From Lutibacter sp. (GTDB lineage: Bacteria; Bacteroidota; Bacteroidia; Flavobacteriales; Flavobacteriaceae): 64,000 nt of DNA. A model generated the notes under the pieces. That model searched no databases, was not told where the DNA came from, and worked only from the letters and a program-made list of their open reading frames with translations. Numbering within the stretch: the first letter of the stretch is position 1; each line of letters opens with the position of its first letter. This document shows positions 9,859 through 19,151 of this stretch, one piece after another. The stretch covers positions 1-64,000 of the forward strand of contig JAUYUA010000034.1 of assembly GCA_030694935.1 (NCBI GenBank). Reading direction: 5' to 3'. Position numbers and translations under genes: made by a program.

Positions 9859-11076
9859 TTAATGGGCTAAATATTTTACCAGAAAATTTATGTTTGTTTG
9901 AGACAACTCCCTAACTTCCCTTCCATTTAAAAAAACTGTTGGTGTGCCTTCCAGTCCTAATCGGTTTCCTTCTTTAATGTCGGCATTTATTTTTTCTTGG
10001 GAACTTTTTGATTCAAAATCAGTTTTGAATTTATCCATATCCAATATTAAAGACTGTGCCACCTCAAAAAACACTTCAGGGTTCTTGTCGATTCCTTTTT
10101 CAAATAATGCATCATGATATTCCCAAAACTTTCCTTGTCTATGGGCTGCTTCTGCTGCCCTTGCTGCCTTACAAGCCAATGGGTGCAAATCATCTGTTGT
10201 TACCGGGTTGCATTGAGAGCTTAAAGGAAAATATTTAAAGCGTATATTCAGTTTTCCTTTATTTTTTTCAATCAGATATTTAAAATTGCTGGCAAACATT
10301 TCACATAGGGAACATTGAAAATCACTGAAAACTATTAATGAAACCGGCGCGTCTTCTGGTCCAAAAAGTGGATCTTCCGGTGAAACTTGTATATCCCATA
10401 CTTTTTTTGCCTCAAACTTTTCAAGCTCAACCAAGGGGTCGTAACTTGCAAGTTTTTCAATTCTGACATTTAATCCTTCTATAAGTGCCCATTGATAAAC
10501 AGAAAGTGCCAGTAATACAGGAAAAATAAATGCCAGCCATTTCCACTTGCTAAAATGAGCCGGAACAGGTTTGGCTAAAAATACTATGCCCAGCGCTTTC
10601 AAAAGTCCTTTGAACAATTCCCTAAATGATGCACCCGAAAGTTTTTTTACCAAAAAGAACAGTGTGAAATTAAGTATATGGAAAACTGCACAAAATGGAC
10701 AAAAAAGCATTGGGTTTAAAGCCATTATCATAACATAAAATAAGCTAAAAAAAACACCAACGAAAGAAATCCAAAATGAAAGCTGTATTATTTCATTGTT
10801 CCCCTTTTTGAATAATAATTGGCTCATTAGGAGATAGCATCCAAGTATTCCTAAATAAACCATTCCCCAGCCGCCAACTGGAATTTTCATAAAATTTGAC
10901 ACGCCGCTAAATGCGGCGGCATCACATCCTTTTCCAAAAACTACCGAACACAAATCGGTCTCAAATGGTTTGCCTGCCAAAATGGAATAATGGTTAAACA
11001 ATAAGTATCCGGAAACAAACAATCCGATAATAACAACAAGATAACTGGAATAATACAAATACCTTTTGGAATACAT
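9859..11076 (-). CDS. VKOR-DsbA fusion (vitamin K epoxide reductase domain + thioredoxin-like oxidoreductase)
   Basis: N-terminal multi-TM domain with LCSVVFGKGCD and FCPFC; C-terminal DsbA-like domain with FSDFQCSLCEMF (CxxC) and EGTPTVFLNGR. Confidence 0.88.
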   Translation of the reverse strand: MYSKRYLYYSSYLVVIIGLFVSGYLLFNHYSILAGKPFETDLCSVVFGKGCDAAAFSGVSNFMKIPVGGWGMVYLGILGCYLLMSQLLFKKGNNEIIQLSFWISFVGVFFSLFYVMIMALNPMLFCPFCAVFHILNFTLFFLVKKLSGASFRELFKGLLKALGIVFLAKPVPAHFSKWKWLAFIFPVLLALSVYQWALIEGLNVRIEKLASYDPLVELEKFEAKKVWDIQVSPEDPLFGPEDAPVSLIVFSDFQCSLCEMFASNFKYLIEKNKGKLNIRFKYFPLSSQCNPVTTDDLHPLACKAARAAEAAHRQGKFWEYHDALFEKGIDKNPEVFFEVAQSLILDMDKFKTDFESKSSQEKINADIKEGNRLGLEGTPTVFLNGREVRELSQTNINFLVKYLAH

Positions 11077-11118
11077 ATATGGTTGGATTAATTATGTTGA
11101 GGTAATTTACAAAAAAAC

Positions 11119-11140
11119 AGACAGCCACTAATGGCTGTCT
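11119..11140 (-). terminator. Intrinsic terminator between the exported Cys-repeat protein gene and the VKOR gene
   Basis: Minus strand agacagcca-ttag-tggctgtct followed by gtttttttg; perfect 9-bp stem. Confidence 0.75.
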
Positions 11141-11160
11141 CTTTCAAAGGTTTCTTTTAT

Positions 11161-11532
11161 TTAGATTTTAGGTTTCTTAACCTGGCATCTCAAAGTGGCA
11201 TCTCCGAATTCAGAAACTACACTATAGCTATTTGTTGTAAAATGCCAATTTCCATACCCGTCATATATACCACATGCAAATCCCCATTGTTCCACTTCAT
11301 AGCCTGGAGTGGCAACACCTTTGGCTTTACAAATTAAGGTAACATTTCCTCCGTGGTTTGCAACAGACATATCAGAATCTGACATAACATAACCTCCATA
11401 CCCGTCAAATTGACCACAACCAAGGTCTCTGGTATGACCGGCAGCATTATTATCGCCTGAAGTAAACCCAGACAAAGCAACAATTAACGTAACAGCAAAT
11501 ACGGCTGTTAATAATCTGGCAAAAATTTTCAT
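11161..11532 (-). CDS. Exported protein of two tandem ~33-aa Cys-containing repeats, function unknown
   Basis: Signal peptide MKIFARLLTAVFAVTLIVALSGFTSG; repeat 1 CGQFDGYGGYVMSDSDMSVANHGGNVTLICKAK, repeat 2 CGIYDGYGNWHFTTNSYSVVSEFGDATLRCQVK (gap-free). Confidence 0.75.
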   Translation of the reverse strand: MKIFARLLTAVFAVTLIVALSGFTSGDNNAAGHTRDLGCGQFDGYGGYVMSDSDMSVANHGGNVTLICKAKGVATPGYEVEQWGFACGIYDGYGNWHFTTNSYSVVSEFGDATLRCQVKKPKI

Positions 11533-11822
11533 AATCTTAAGTTTTTAGTTAATAATTAATTTTAAAAATATATAAACAAGAACTACAGGGTTGATAAAAT
11601 AATGAATTTTTAAATGTTAAATTAAAGGATAATCTAAAATATGAGGTTTAAAATTAGCAATTTTAAGGGGTGTAACGCTATAATTGTCATTTTGCTTTCT
11701 TAATTTAAAAATGATAAAAAAACAATTTCTCGAGAATCTCAATATAAAATTAAAAATAAAAATTGAATTATTAAAATATTTTTACCTTAATTTTATATTT
11801 CAAATGAAAAGTTCAAGAGATG

Positions 11823-11837
11823 CGGCGTCTCCACTAT
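11823..11837 (+). repeat. Putative attR: duplicate of the ssrA 3' end
   Basis: cggcgtctccactat, identical to 4275-4289. Confidence 0.75.
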
Positions 11838-12088
11838 CATATTTTTATTATACTGATTATAAGTTAATTGTAAAATTAGTTAGTCGTCAATAGTACCCTA
11901 TTCAAATTCAATGTAAAACTGGGAGTTCCCAAAATATCGCATTCAGTAAATTTTAACAAATAGTCAAATAATAAAAATTCAAAAAATCTGTTATTTACTT
12001 TGTCAGCAATTATCCGACAATTTAAAAAGTATAATTTAAACCCTCTTTTTATACTTTTTTGTTCACTAAATTAAAAAATAGATACCCC

Positions 12089-12583
12089 ATGAAAAACAAA
12101 ATTTTAATTGTAGTTTTTTTAATTATTAGTCAAATTGGTTTCACACAAAGCTTAGAAGAAACTTCAAATTGGATTGAAAACAACGCAGGTGCTCCCAACA
12201 ACCTGTTCAGCAATACGATTGCTTACAACTCCCAAACCAATAGATTACTTTTGTATAAAAATTATTCCGCTCCTTTTAAATTCAGAAAAGTTACGGAAAT
12301 TGACCCAAAGGATGTAAGCAGCATCAGCCTCTATAAAGCAGAAAAAAAAGGCAGTTTGGGAGGCATTCTTCTAAATTTTAAAAAAGGAGGCTCCAACACT
12401 AAAATTTATTTGGCGAATAATAACACCAAAATTACTAAGGTAAATAAAGTGGAAGAAAAGCAATTGTACGCACTTCCCATTTTGGCCGAAGGCGGTTTAG
12501 ACCATACAAAAAGAATAAAAAAGTACTACATCAACTTATTCCAGCAACTGGGCGTTGCGGTTAAAGATGGCGATACTTTTTAA
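12089..12583 (+). CDS. Secreted hypothetical protein
   Basis: Signal peptide MKNKILIVVFLIISQIGFTQ; no family recognised. Confidence 0.65.
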   Translation: MKNKILIVVFLIISQIGFTQSLEETSNWIENNAGAPNNLFSNTIAYNSQTNRLLLYKNYSAPFKFRKVTEIDPKDVSSISLYKAEKKGSLGGILLNFKKGGSNTKIYLANNNTKITKVNKVEEKQLYALPILAEGGLDHTKRIKKYYINLFQQLGVAVKDGDTF

Positions 12584-12652
12584 TTAGGGCTTTTTATAAT
12601 TTTTATTTTTCTTGGCTGTTGTGACATTTTTAAAGAAATTCGCTATTATAAA

Positions 12653-14239
12653 TCATTCTTGCAATTCTGGTTCATCCTTAAAAATTACATCCGAAGCATA
12701 ATAATTAATACCCTTGATTTTTAACCGTTCCGAATGTTTTTTCAATCTAACTTTATAGTCATTCCAATCTCTTGATGAATCAGGCGTCCACCCAATTTCA
12801 GCATGGCCAATAATTCTGGGAAAAACCATAAATTCAAGTTCTTTCATATTGGTAATGGTTTCTGTCCATAGCGGGGACTCTATTCCCAAAATATCCCTTT
12901 TGTAAATTCCGGGAATCAAGGTTGATGGATTCCAACTATAAGCGTCATCAACTTCAATATATCCTGCCCATTTCAATCCGAGTTTGGTAACAGAATCATA
13001 CTTCATGTCTAAATATGTCTTATTTGAAGGGGATAAAATTACTTTTGCATTTTTTGACACTCCTTTTTGGGCATTTTCTAATCTGGCCCAAAACTGAATA
13101 ATTGTATTTGTTTTTAATTCGGCATGTGCAATTTCATCCCAGCCAATCATTATTTTTCCGTTAGCCAGAACAATATCCTGCACTTTATTTATAAAAGGAA
13201 TGTAGTCTTCCAATTTTGTTACATGCGATTCATCGCCCCCAATATGTATATAGGGACCTGGCGTAATTTCGGCCAATTCTCTAATAACATCTCTAACAAA
13301 TTGATATGTATTCTCTTTATGTGTGCACAATGTACTGAATCCAACTTTATTGCCCGTATACAATTCTGGAGCTATTCCATTACAATTCAATTCCGGATAC
13401 GAGGCCAATGCCGCATTTGTATGTCCAGGCATGTCAATTTCAGGAATAATGGTTATATATCTATCCAATGCGTATTGTATAATCTCTTTATACTCTTCTT
13501 GCGCATAAAAACCGCCTTTTCCGCCTCCTATTTGGGTGGAACCTCCATGTTTGGTGAGATTTGGCCAAGATTTTATTTCAATACGCCAACCTTGGTCATC
13601 AGATAAATGCAGGTGCAAAACATTCAATTTATAAGCTGCCAACATATCAATATATTTTTTCACCTCTTCCGCACTAAAAAAATGCCTTGAAACATCTAAC
13701 ATTGCGCCTCTATATTCATATTGCGGATAATCATGAATTTCGCCGGTGGCAATAAACCATGATTTTTTTTGTTTTGTTGCGGCTTCAATTTCTTTTGGCA
13801 AAATTTGGCGCAACGTTTGAATTCCTCGAAAAATTCCTGCGGGACTATTGGCTATGATACTTACATTCTTATCCGTAATTATTAATTTATAACCTTCCAA
13901 GCCAAATTCAGGTTCCAAATCAGAAATTAAAAGATAAATACTATTTGAACTCGGCGGTTTTAAAGTTGACCTTACTTTTAAATTGAAACCTGAGGCAGGT
14001 TTTATCAAATTGGCCAAATAGTGCCCAATTTTTAACAATTCCTCTGATTCCCCATTTACAAAAATTTTTGTTTTGGCATTTATTTCAAATGAACTTCCTG
14101 ATGCAATTACTGAAACAGGTTTGGGTAAAATGGCTTCATTTAAAAGATCCATTTTAGGTTTTTTTGGTTCTGACCAGGAAGTTAATAATAAAACAGTGGC
14201 AAAAAGCGCAACATTATAAAGGTATTTTTTAAAATTCAT
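12653..14239 (-). CDS. Glycoside hydrolase family 20 beta-N-acetylhexosaminidase
   Basis: GAMLDVSRHFFSAEEVKKYIDMLAAYKLNVLHLHLSDDQGWRIEI and GPYIHIGGDESHV (catalytic D-E pair). Confidence 0.93.
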   Translation of the reverse strand: MNFKKYLYNVALFATVLLLTSWSEPKKPKMDLLNEAILPKPVSVIASGSSFEINAKTKIFVNGESEELLKIGHYLANLIKPASGFNLKVRSTLKPPSSNSIYLLISDLEPEFGLEGYKLIITDKNVSIIANSPAGIFRGIQTLRQILPKEIEAATKQKKSWFIATGEIHDYPQYEYRGAMLDVSRHFFSAEEVKKYIDMLAAYKLNVLHLHLSDDQGWRIEIKSWPNLTKHGGSTQIGGGKGGFYAQEEYKEIIQYALDRYITIIPEIDMPGHTNAALASYPELNCNGIAPELYTGNKVGFSTLCTHKENTYQFVRDVIRELAEITPGPYIHIGGDESHVTKLEDYIPFINKVQDIVLANGKIMIGWDEIAHAELKTNTIIQFWARLENAQKGVSKNAKVILSPSNKTYLDMKYDSVTKLGLKWAGYIEVDDAYSWNPSTLIPGIYKRDILGIESPLWTETITNMKELEFMVFPRIIGHAEIGWTPDSSRDWNDYKVRLKKHSERLKIKGINYYASDVIFKDEPELQE

Positions 14240-14332
14240 ACGTTTTATTTAACGGCATTTAAATTCTTATTTTTAAGGGTATGTTAAATATAATGGAATA
14301 CTGTTTAAAAGAGTTGTTAAAACAGCATAATA

Positions 14333-15436
14333 TTATATTTTTATAAATATTTTATTTCTGAATAATATATAGGTCAAAAGCCAAAATATAATAATGTGTG
14401 CAATGGCAAACAACAATGAGCCATTCATGTTCCCTGCAATAGGGACAAAAACATTCTCATAAAGATAACGATATCCTGTTATGGTTTCGCCTTCTGAATT
14501 TGTGCTTTTTACCAAGTAAATGATCGCCTTCGCATAAATCCCCGAAAACACAAAAATAAATAATGGATTTGTTCCAAAATGGATAAATGGATTTGCCCAT
14601 TTTTTAACCCCTTTTACATCAATCAACCATAACAATAATGCTAAAAACAACATTGCTAGACCGCCTGCATATAGAACATAGGAACTCGTCCATAAAGGTT
14701 TATTAATTGGCAATGAATACCCCCAAAACCAACCAACAATTACCCCAATTATTCCAAAAAAGACTAGTTTTTTTACAACTGCCGTAACATTAATGGCTTC
14801 ATCAATCAATCTGCCTGTAAAATATCCTATTAAAACAGTGGCCACTGAAGGAATTGATGACAATAGCCCTTCTGGGTCAAAAGGTATTCCAAACCCCTTA
14901 TATATATGATTTTTACCAAAAACAAACAAATCAACTTTACCCACTACATTGGTTGCTAAACTATACACATCGCCTGAGCCGCCAAAATAAAGCAAACCCC
15001 AATAACCAAGCAGAATTAAACCACAAATTATGAGCAATTGCTTAAAATTAAATTGCATACACAAAATAGCTCCTACTGCATACGCAATTGCAATGCGCTG
15101 CAAAACACCAAAAAAACGTAAATTTTCAAAGTCAAATTTAGGAAATGCATTTAAAAAAAGACCCAATAAAAAAATAACTGAAAATCGTTTTAATACTTTT
15201 AAAAGTCCCTTTTTGGTTAAACCTTCTCCATACTTTTTAAACGAATACCACATGGAGACCCCTACAATAAATAAGAAAAAAGGGAAAACCAAATCGGTTG
15301 GTGTACAGCCATGCCATTTGGAATGTAATAGCGGAGGATAAACATAACTCCAACTCCCCGGAGTGTTTACCATAATCATAAGGGCAATGGTTAAACCTCT
15401 TAAAACATCAAGTGCCAGTAATCTTTTGACTGCCAT
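14333..15436 (-). CDS. nagX: NagX-like / heparan-alpha-glucosaminide N-acetyltransferase-like membrane protein (DUF5009 type)
   Basis: RLLALDVLRGLTIALMIMVNTPGSW...HSKWHGCTPTDLVFPFFLFIVGVSMWYSF; multi-TM. Confidence 0.85.
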   Translation of the reverse strand: MAVKRLLALDVLRGLTIALMIMVNTPGSWSYVYPPLLHSKWHGCTPTDLVFPFFLFIVGVSMWYSFKKYGEGLTKKGLLKVLKRFSVIFLLGLFLNAFPKFDFENLRFFGVLQRIAIAYAVGAILCMQFNFKQLLIICGLILLGYWGLLYFGGSGDVYSLATNVVGKVDLFVFGKNHIYKGFGIPFDPEGLLSSIPSVATVLIGYFTGRLIDEAINVTAVVKKLVFFGIIGVIVGWFWGYSLPINKPLWTSSYVLYAGGLAMLFLALLLWLIDVKGVKKWANPFIHFGTNPLFIFVFSGIYAKAIIYLVKSTNSEGETITGYRYLYENVFVPIAGNMNGSLLFAIAHIIIFWLLTYILFRNKIFIKI

Positions 15437-15447
15437 AACGAAAAATA

Positions 15448-16785
15448 TTAAAATAATTCTTTTTTCAACCCTAATTTATGACCTGCAATGGCATAATATA
15501 AAATAATGATATAACAAGGCAATAAAATCCAGTAGCCTGATGTTGCAGCTTCGGCAGATGCGGAAGCCTCATTCATACCCTTAGCAATTAAGTCGGCTTT
15601 ATTTCCATCAACAAAGCTGCCATACAATGGCGGAATAATAGCGCCTCCAGAAATTGCCATAATTAACAATGCCGAAGCTGTTTTTGTGAATTTACCCAAT
15701 CCTTTTAATGTTAAAGGCCACACAGCTGGCCAAACCAACGCATTTGCGATACCCAATGCCGCCACAAAAAGCACAGAAATAAAACCACCGATAAATACAA
15801 TACAAAATGTAAATACAATCCCTAAAATAGCGCTTGCTTTTAATGCTGATGCCTGACTTATATATTTAGGAATTAGAAAAACACCCAATGCATAAGTTGC
15901 CACCATCGCCAACAAAGTAAATGTTGTGAAAAATTTGGCATCCGTGGCCGGAAAACCTAATGAAATTCCATAGGCAATAATGGTATCTCCGGCTATTACT
16001 TCTGCCCCAACATAAACGAAAAGCGTTAATACGCCTAGCCATAAATGAGGGAATTGAAAAATGCTTGTTTTTGCGGTTTCCCCTGCTTTTGCTTCCTCAA
16101 TTGGCTCTGGTTCAACGTGAGGCAATGGCGCGCGTCTAATCAAAATTCCCAATACAAACAAAATAGCTGCCATAATAACATACGGCATAACTACACTGTC
16201 GGCCATAGTATCTAACAATTTTTCCTTTTCTAAATCATCTGCAAAACTTAATTTTTCTTTGATTTCATCGATTCCAGACAATAATATTGCTCCAAAAATT
16301 AACGAACCCAAAGCACCTGCAACTTTATTTGCAATTCCCATAATAGCAATGCGTTTTGCTGCACTGTCTATTGGTCCCAAAATTGTGATATACGGATTTG
16401 ATGCGGTTTGCAATAAAGTCATTCCCAAACCTTGAATAAAAATTCCTGCTAAAAATATCCAATATGTTCTTGCTTCAGCGGCGGGGATAAAAACCAATGC
16501 GCCAATTGCCATCACAAATAAGCCTAGAGACATCCCTTTTCGATATCCGATTTTAGTTAAAATATATGACGCCGGCAAAGCCATTACCACAAAAGAAATA
16601 TAAGAAGCTGATGCAACCAAAAAAGATTGTGCCGTGGTCAATTCATTTATAGTTTTCATAAATGGAATTAACGCCCCGTTAATCCAGGTTACAAATCCGA
16701 ATATGAAAAATAATCCCGCTATTATTAGTATTGGAATTAATGTGTTGCTTTTATTTTTAGAGGAAAAGTTTATTGTATTTGACAT
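15448..16785 (-). CDS. nagP: Sugar MFS transporter (FucP/NagP type)
   Basis: IAGLFFIFGFVTWINGALIPFMKTINELTTAQSFLVASASYISFVVMALPASYIL; start placed at MSNTINFSS. Confidence 0.85.
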   Translation of the reverse strand: MSNTINFSSKNKSNTLIPILIIAGLFFIFGFVTWINGALIPFMKTINELTTAQSFLVASASYISFVVMALPASYILTKIGYRKGMSLGLFVMAIGALVFIPAAEARTYWIFLAGIFIQGLGMTLLQTASNPYITILGPIDSAAKRIAIMGIANKVAGALGSLIFGAILLSGIDEIKEKLSFADDLEKEKLLDTMADSVVMPYVIMAAILFVLGILIRRAPLPHVEPEPIEEAKAGETAKTSIFQFPHLWLGVLTLFVYVGAEVIAGDTIIAYGISLGFPATDAKFFTTFTLLAMVATYALGVFLIPKYISQASALKASAILGIVFTFCIVFIGGFISVLFVAALGIANALVWPAVWPLTLKGLGKFTKTASALLIMAISGGAIIPPLYGSFVDGNKADLIAKGMNEASASAEAATSGYWILLPCYIIILYYAIAGHKLGLKKELF

Positions 16786-16929
16786 ATTAAAAAAATTAAA
16801 TTGAGATTTTAAATATATAATTTCCCCGTATAAATAACAATAAACCAAAACCTGTGTAATTTAGAATTACAGGGCGTTAAATTACGCAGTCCAAAATATA
16901 ATGTCTAAAGCTGTGATTTTTTTGAATAA

Positions 16930-18867
16930 TTAATAGTGCCATCTCACAAATGCTTCCATGGCAGCATAATCAGCTAAACCCAATTCATTATATTTTTGGG
17001 CCGTTTTTGTATTTCTGTCTTCTGCACGCATCCAAAATTCCCTTAAATCATTTCCTTGAAACATAACGCCATCTTTTTGGGATTGATGAAAGAAAATCGC
17101 CTTTCTTTTTTTCAAAACCTGATCTGGGCTCATTGGCACTGCCATATCAATTTCATGAATTTCCCATTCATGCCAAGCGCCTTTATAAAGCCAAACCCAG
17201 CAATCGTTCATAAAAGGTTTTGGTTTCAATATTTCTAACGATTCAAAAAGCGCATTTAAACTAACTCTGTGGGTACCGTGAGGATCAGCCAAATCACCCG
17301 CAGCATAAATTTGATGTGGTTTTATTCTCTCAATAATTTCACACATTATATTCAAGTCTTCTTCTCCTAATGGCTTTTTCATAATACTTCCTGTTTCATA
17401 AAACGGCAAATTTAGAAAGTGTACTTTTTCATCAGGAATCCCAATATATCTTGTTGCCGCCAACGATTCACCTCTTCTGATGAAGCCTTTTAGTTTTCTA
17501 ACTTCAACACTGTCAATTGCATTGTCTTTTTTCGAGGTAATTTGTTCAATAATGTTTGCCATAAAGCCATTGTCTTTACAATTGTTCATTGCTATGGCAA
17601 CTTCAGCAAATTTTAGCGCTTCGTGGTCTGCTACTGCAATATTTCCTGAAGTTTGGTATGCAACGTGCACTTCATGCCCCTGCTCAACCAACCGGTCAAT
17701 GGTGCCTCCCATTGAAATAACGTCATCATCCGGGTGCGGGCTAAATATCAACACTCTTTTTTTGTTGGGCTTTTCTCTTTCCGGCCTTGAAGTGTCATCA
17801 GCATTTGGTTTTCCGCCAGGCCATCCTGTAATGGTGTGCTGCACCTTATTGAACATCTTAATGTTTAAATCATAAGCAGATCCTTCGAGTGCCAATAAAC
17901 TTGACATTCCGTTGTCATTATAATCTTCATCAATTAATTTTAAAATTGATTTTCCTGTTAATTGACATAGCCATATAATGGCTTTACTGCTCAATTTTTC
18001 ATCCCACAAACAAGGACCAACCAACCAAGGCGTATTAATTCTTGTCAATTCAGACGCCGCTTCTATATCTAATATAAAGGTGGTATTATGATGGTTTTGC
18101 AAATATGTTGCCGGCACTTTTGATGAGATATCACCCTCAATGGTATGCTTAACAATTGACGCTTTATTGTCTCCCCAAGCCAAAAGTATAATTCTTTTAG
18201 CATTTCTGACCGTCCTTATTCCCATTGTTATGGCCTTTTTAGGCACATTGTCTATACCCAAAAATGCAGATGCGGCATCAACTCTTGTAATATAATCCAA
18301 AGTGATACTTCTGGTTTCGGAATTAAAGTGGGAACCAGGCTCATTAAATCCTATGTGGCCAGTCCTCCCAATACCCAATAACTGCAAATCTATTCCTCCA
18401 CTATTTTTTATCATTTCCTCATAATCTATGCAATATTGGTGCAACTCATCACTTGTGACCATACCATTTGGAACATGAACATTTTTTGGCATTATATCAA
18501 TGTGATTGAACAAATGTTCGTGCATAAAATAATGATAACTTTGAATATTGTCTTTAGTCATTGGGTAATATTCATCCAAATTAAAAGTAATCACATTTGA
18601 AAAACTCAAGCCATCTTCCTTATGCATTCGAACTAACTCCTCATAAACTTTTATTGGGGATGAACCTGTTGCCAAGCCGAGGACGCACATTTCACTTTTC
18701 GACTGCTTCTCTTTTATCAAATCCGCAATTTCTTGGGCTACTATAACTGATCCTTCCTTCGCTGTTGAAAAAATAACATTGTGGATTTTCTCAAATCTGG
18801 TTTCTTCAAATTTTCCTGCCTCAGAATATTTGATGCTTTTTGAGTAAATTATTGGTTTAGATTCCAT
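16930..18867 (-). CDS. nagB: Glucosamine-6-phosphate deaminase fused to a PIG-L/LmbE-like deacetylase domain
   Basis: N-term: VLGLATGSSPIKVYEELVRMH, FNLDEYYPM, LLGIGRTGHIGFNEPGS (NagB). C-term: RVLIFSPHPDDDVISMGGTIDRL and DPHGTHRVSLNALFESL (LmbE Zn ligands). Confidence 0.92.
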   Translation of the reverse strand: MESKPIIYSKSIKYSEAGKFEETRFEKIHNVIFSTAKEGSVIVAQEIADLIKEKQSKSEMCVLGLATGSSPIKVYEELVRMHKEDGLSFSNVITFNLDEYYPMTKDNIQSYHYFMHEHLFNHIDIMPKNVHVPNGMVTSDELHQYCIDYEEMIKNSGGIDLQLLGIGRTGHIGFNEPGSHFNSETRSITLDYITRVDAASAFLGIDNVPKKAITMGIRTVRNAKRIILLAWGDNKASIVKHTIEGDISSKVPATYLQNHHNTTFILDIEAASELTRINTPWLVGPCLWDEKLSSKAIIWLCQLTGKSILKLIDEDYNDNGMSSLLALEGSAYDLNIKMFNKVQHTITGWPGGKPNADDTSRPEREKPNKKRVLIFSPHPDDDVISMGGTIDRLVEQGHEVHVAYQTSGNIAVADHEALKFAEVAIAMNNCKDNGFMANIIEQITSKKDNAIDSVEVRKLKGFIRRGESLAATRYIGIPDEKVHFLNLPFYETGSIMKKPLGEEDLNIMCEIIERIKPHQIYAAGDLADPHGTHRVSLNALFESLEILKPKPFMNDCWVWLYKGAWHEWEIHEIDMAVPMSPDQVLKKRKAIFFHQSQKDGVMFQGNDLREFWMRAEDRNTKTAQKYNELGLADYAAMEAFVRWHY

Positions 18868-18923
18868 TATTTTCTAATTAATTAAATGAATACAGCAAAC
18901 TTAAAACAAAAACACTTACAAAC

Positions 18924-18959
18924 CTGCAATAATATGCATTTTTATTTTGATTATTGCAG
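18924..18959. promoter_or_regulatory. Candidate operator between nagB and the DeoR gene
   Basis: Perfect 10-bp inverted repeat CTGCAATAAT-N16-ATTATTGCAG, with an internal TGCA. Confidence 0.45.
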
Positions 18960-19151
18960 ATTTAATAGTTCTGTTATTTTGAAATTGAATTCAAATGCTT
19001 TTAAGTTAGAGCATAAAAAGTTTCATCCTTACTCAAACTCATACAGAATGATTGGTTTAAAATAAAAAAACAAAGTGAACGGAATTAAATATTTAATAAA
19101 AATAATTCGCATCTTTGCTATTGTTTTTTACAACATATTAAAAAATATATT

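Noticed and set aside
11684-11893. 69-aa ORF spanning the right att repeat
   Set aside because: Composition is AT-driven (F/K/L/I rich), no signal or domain, and it crosses the apparent recombination site.
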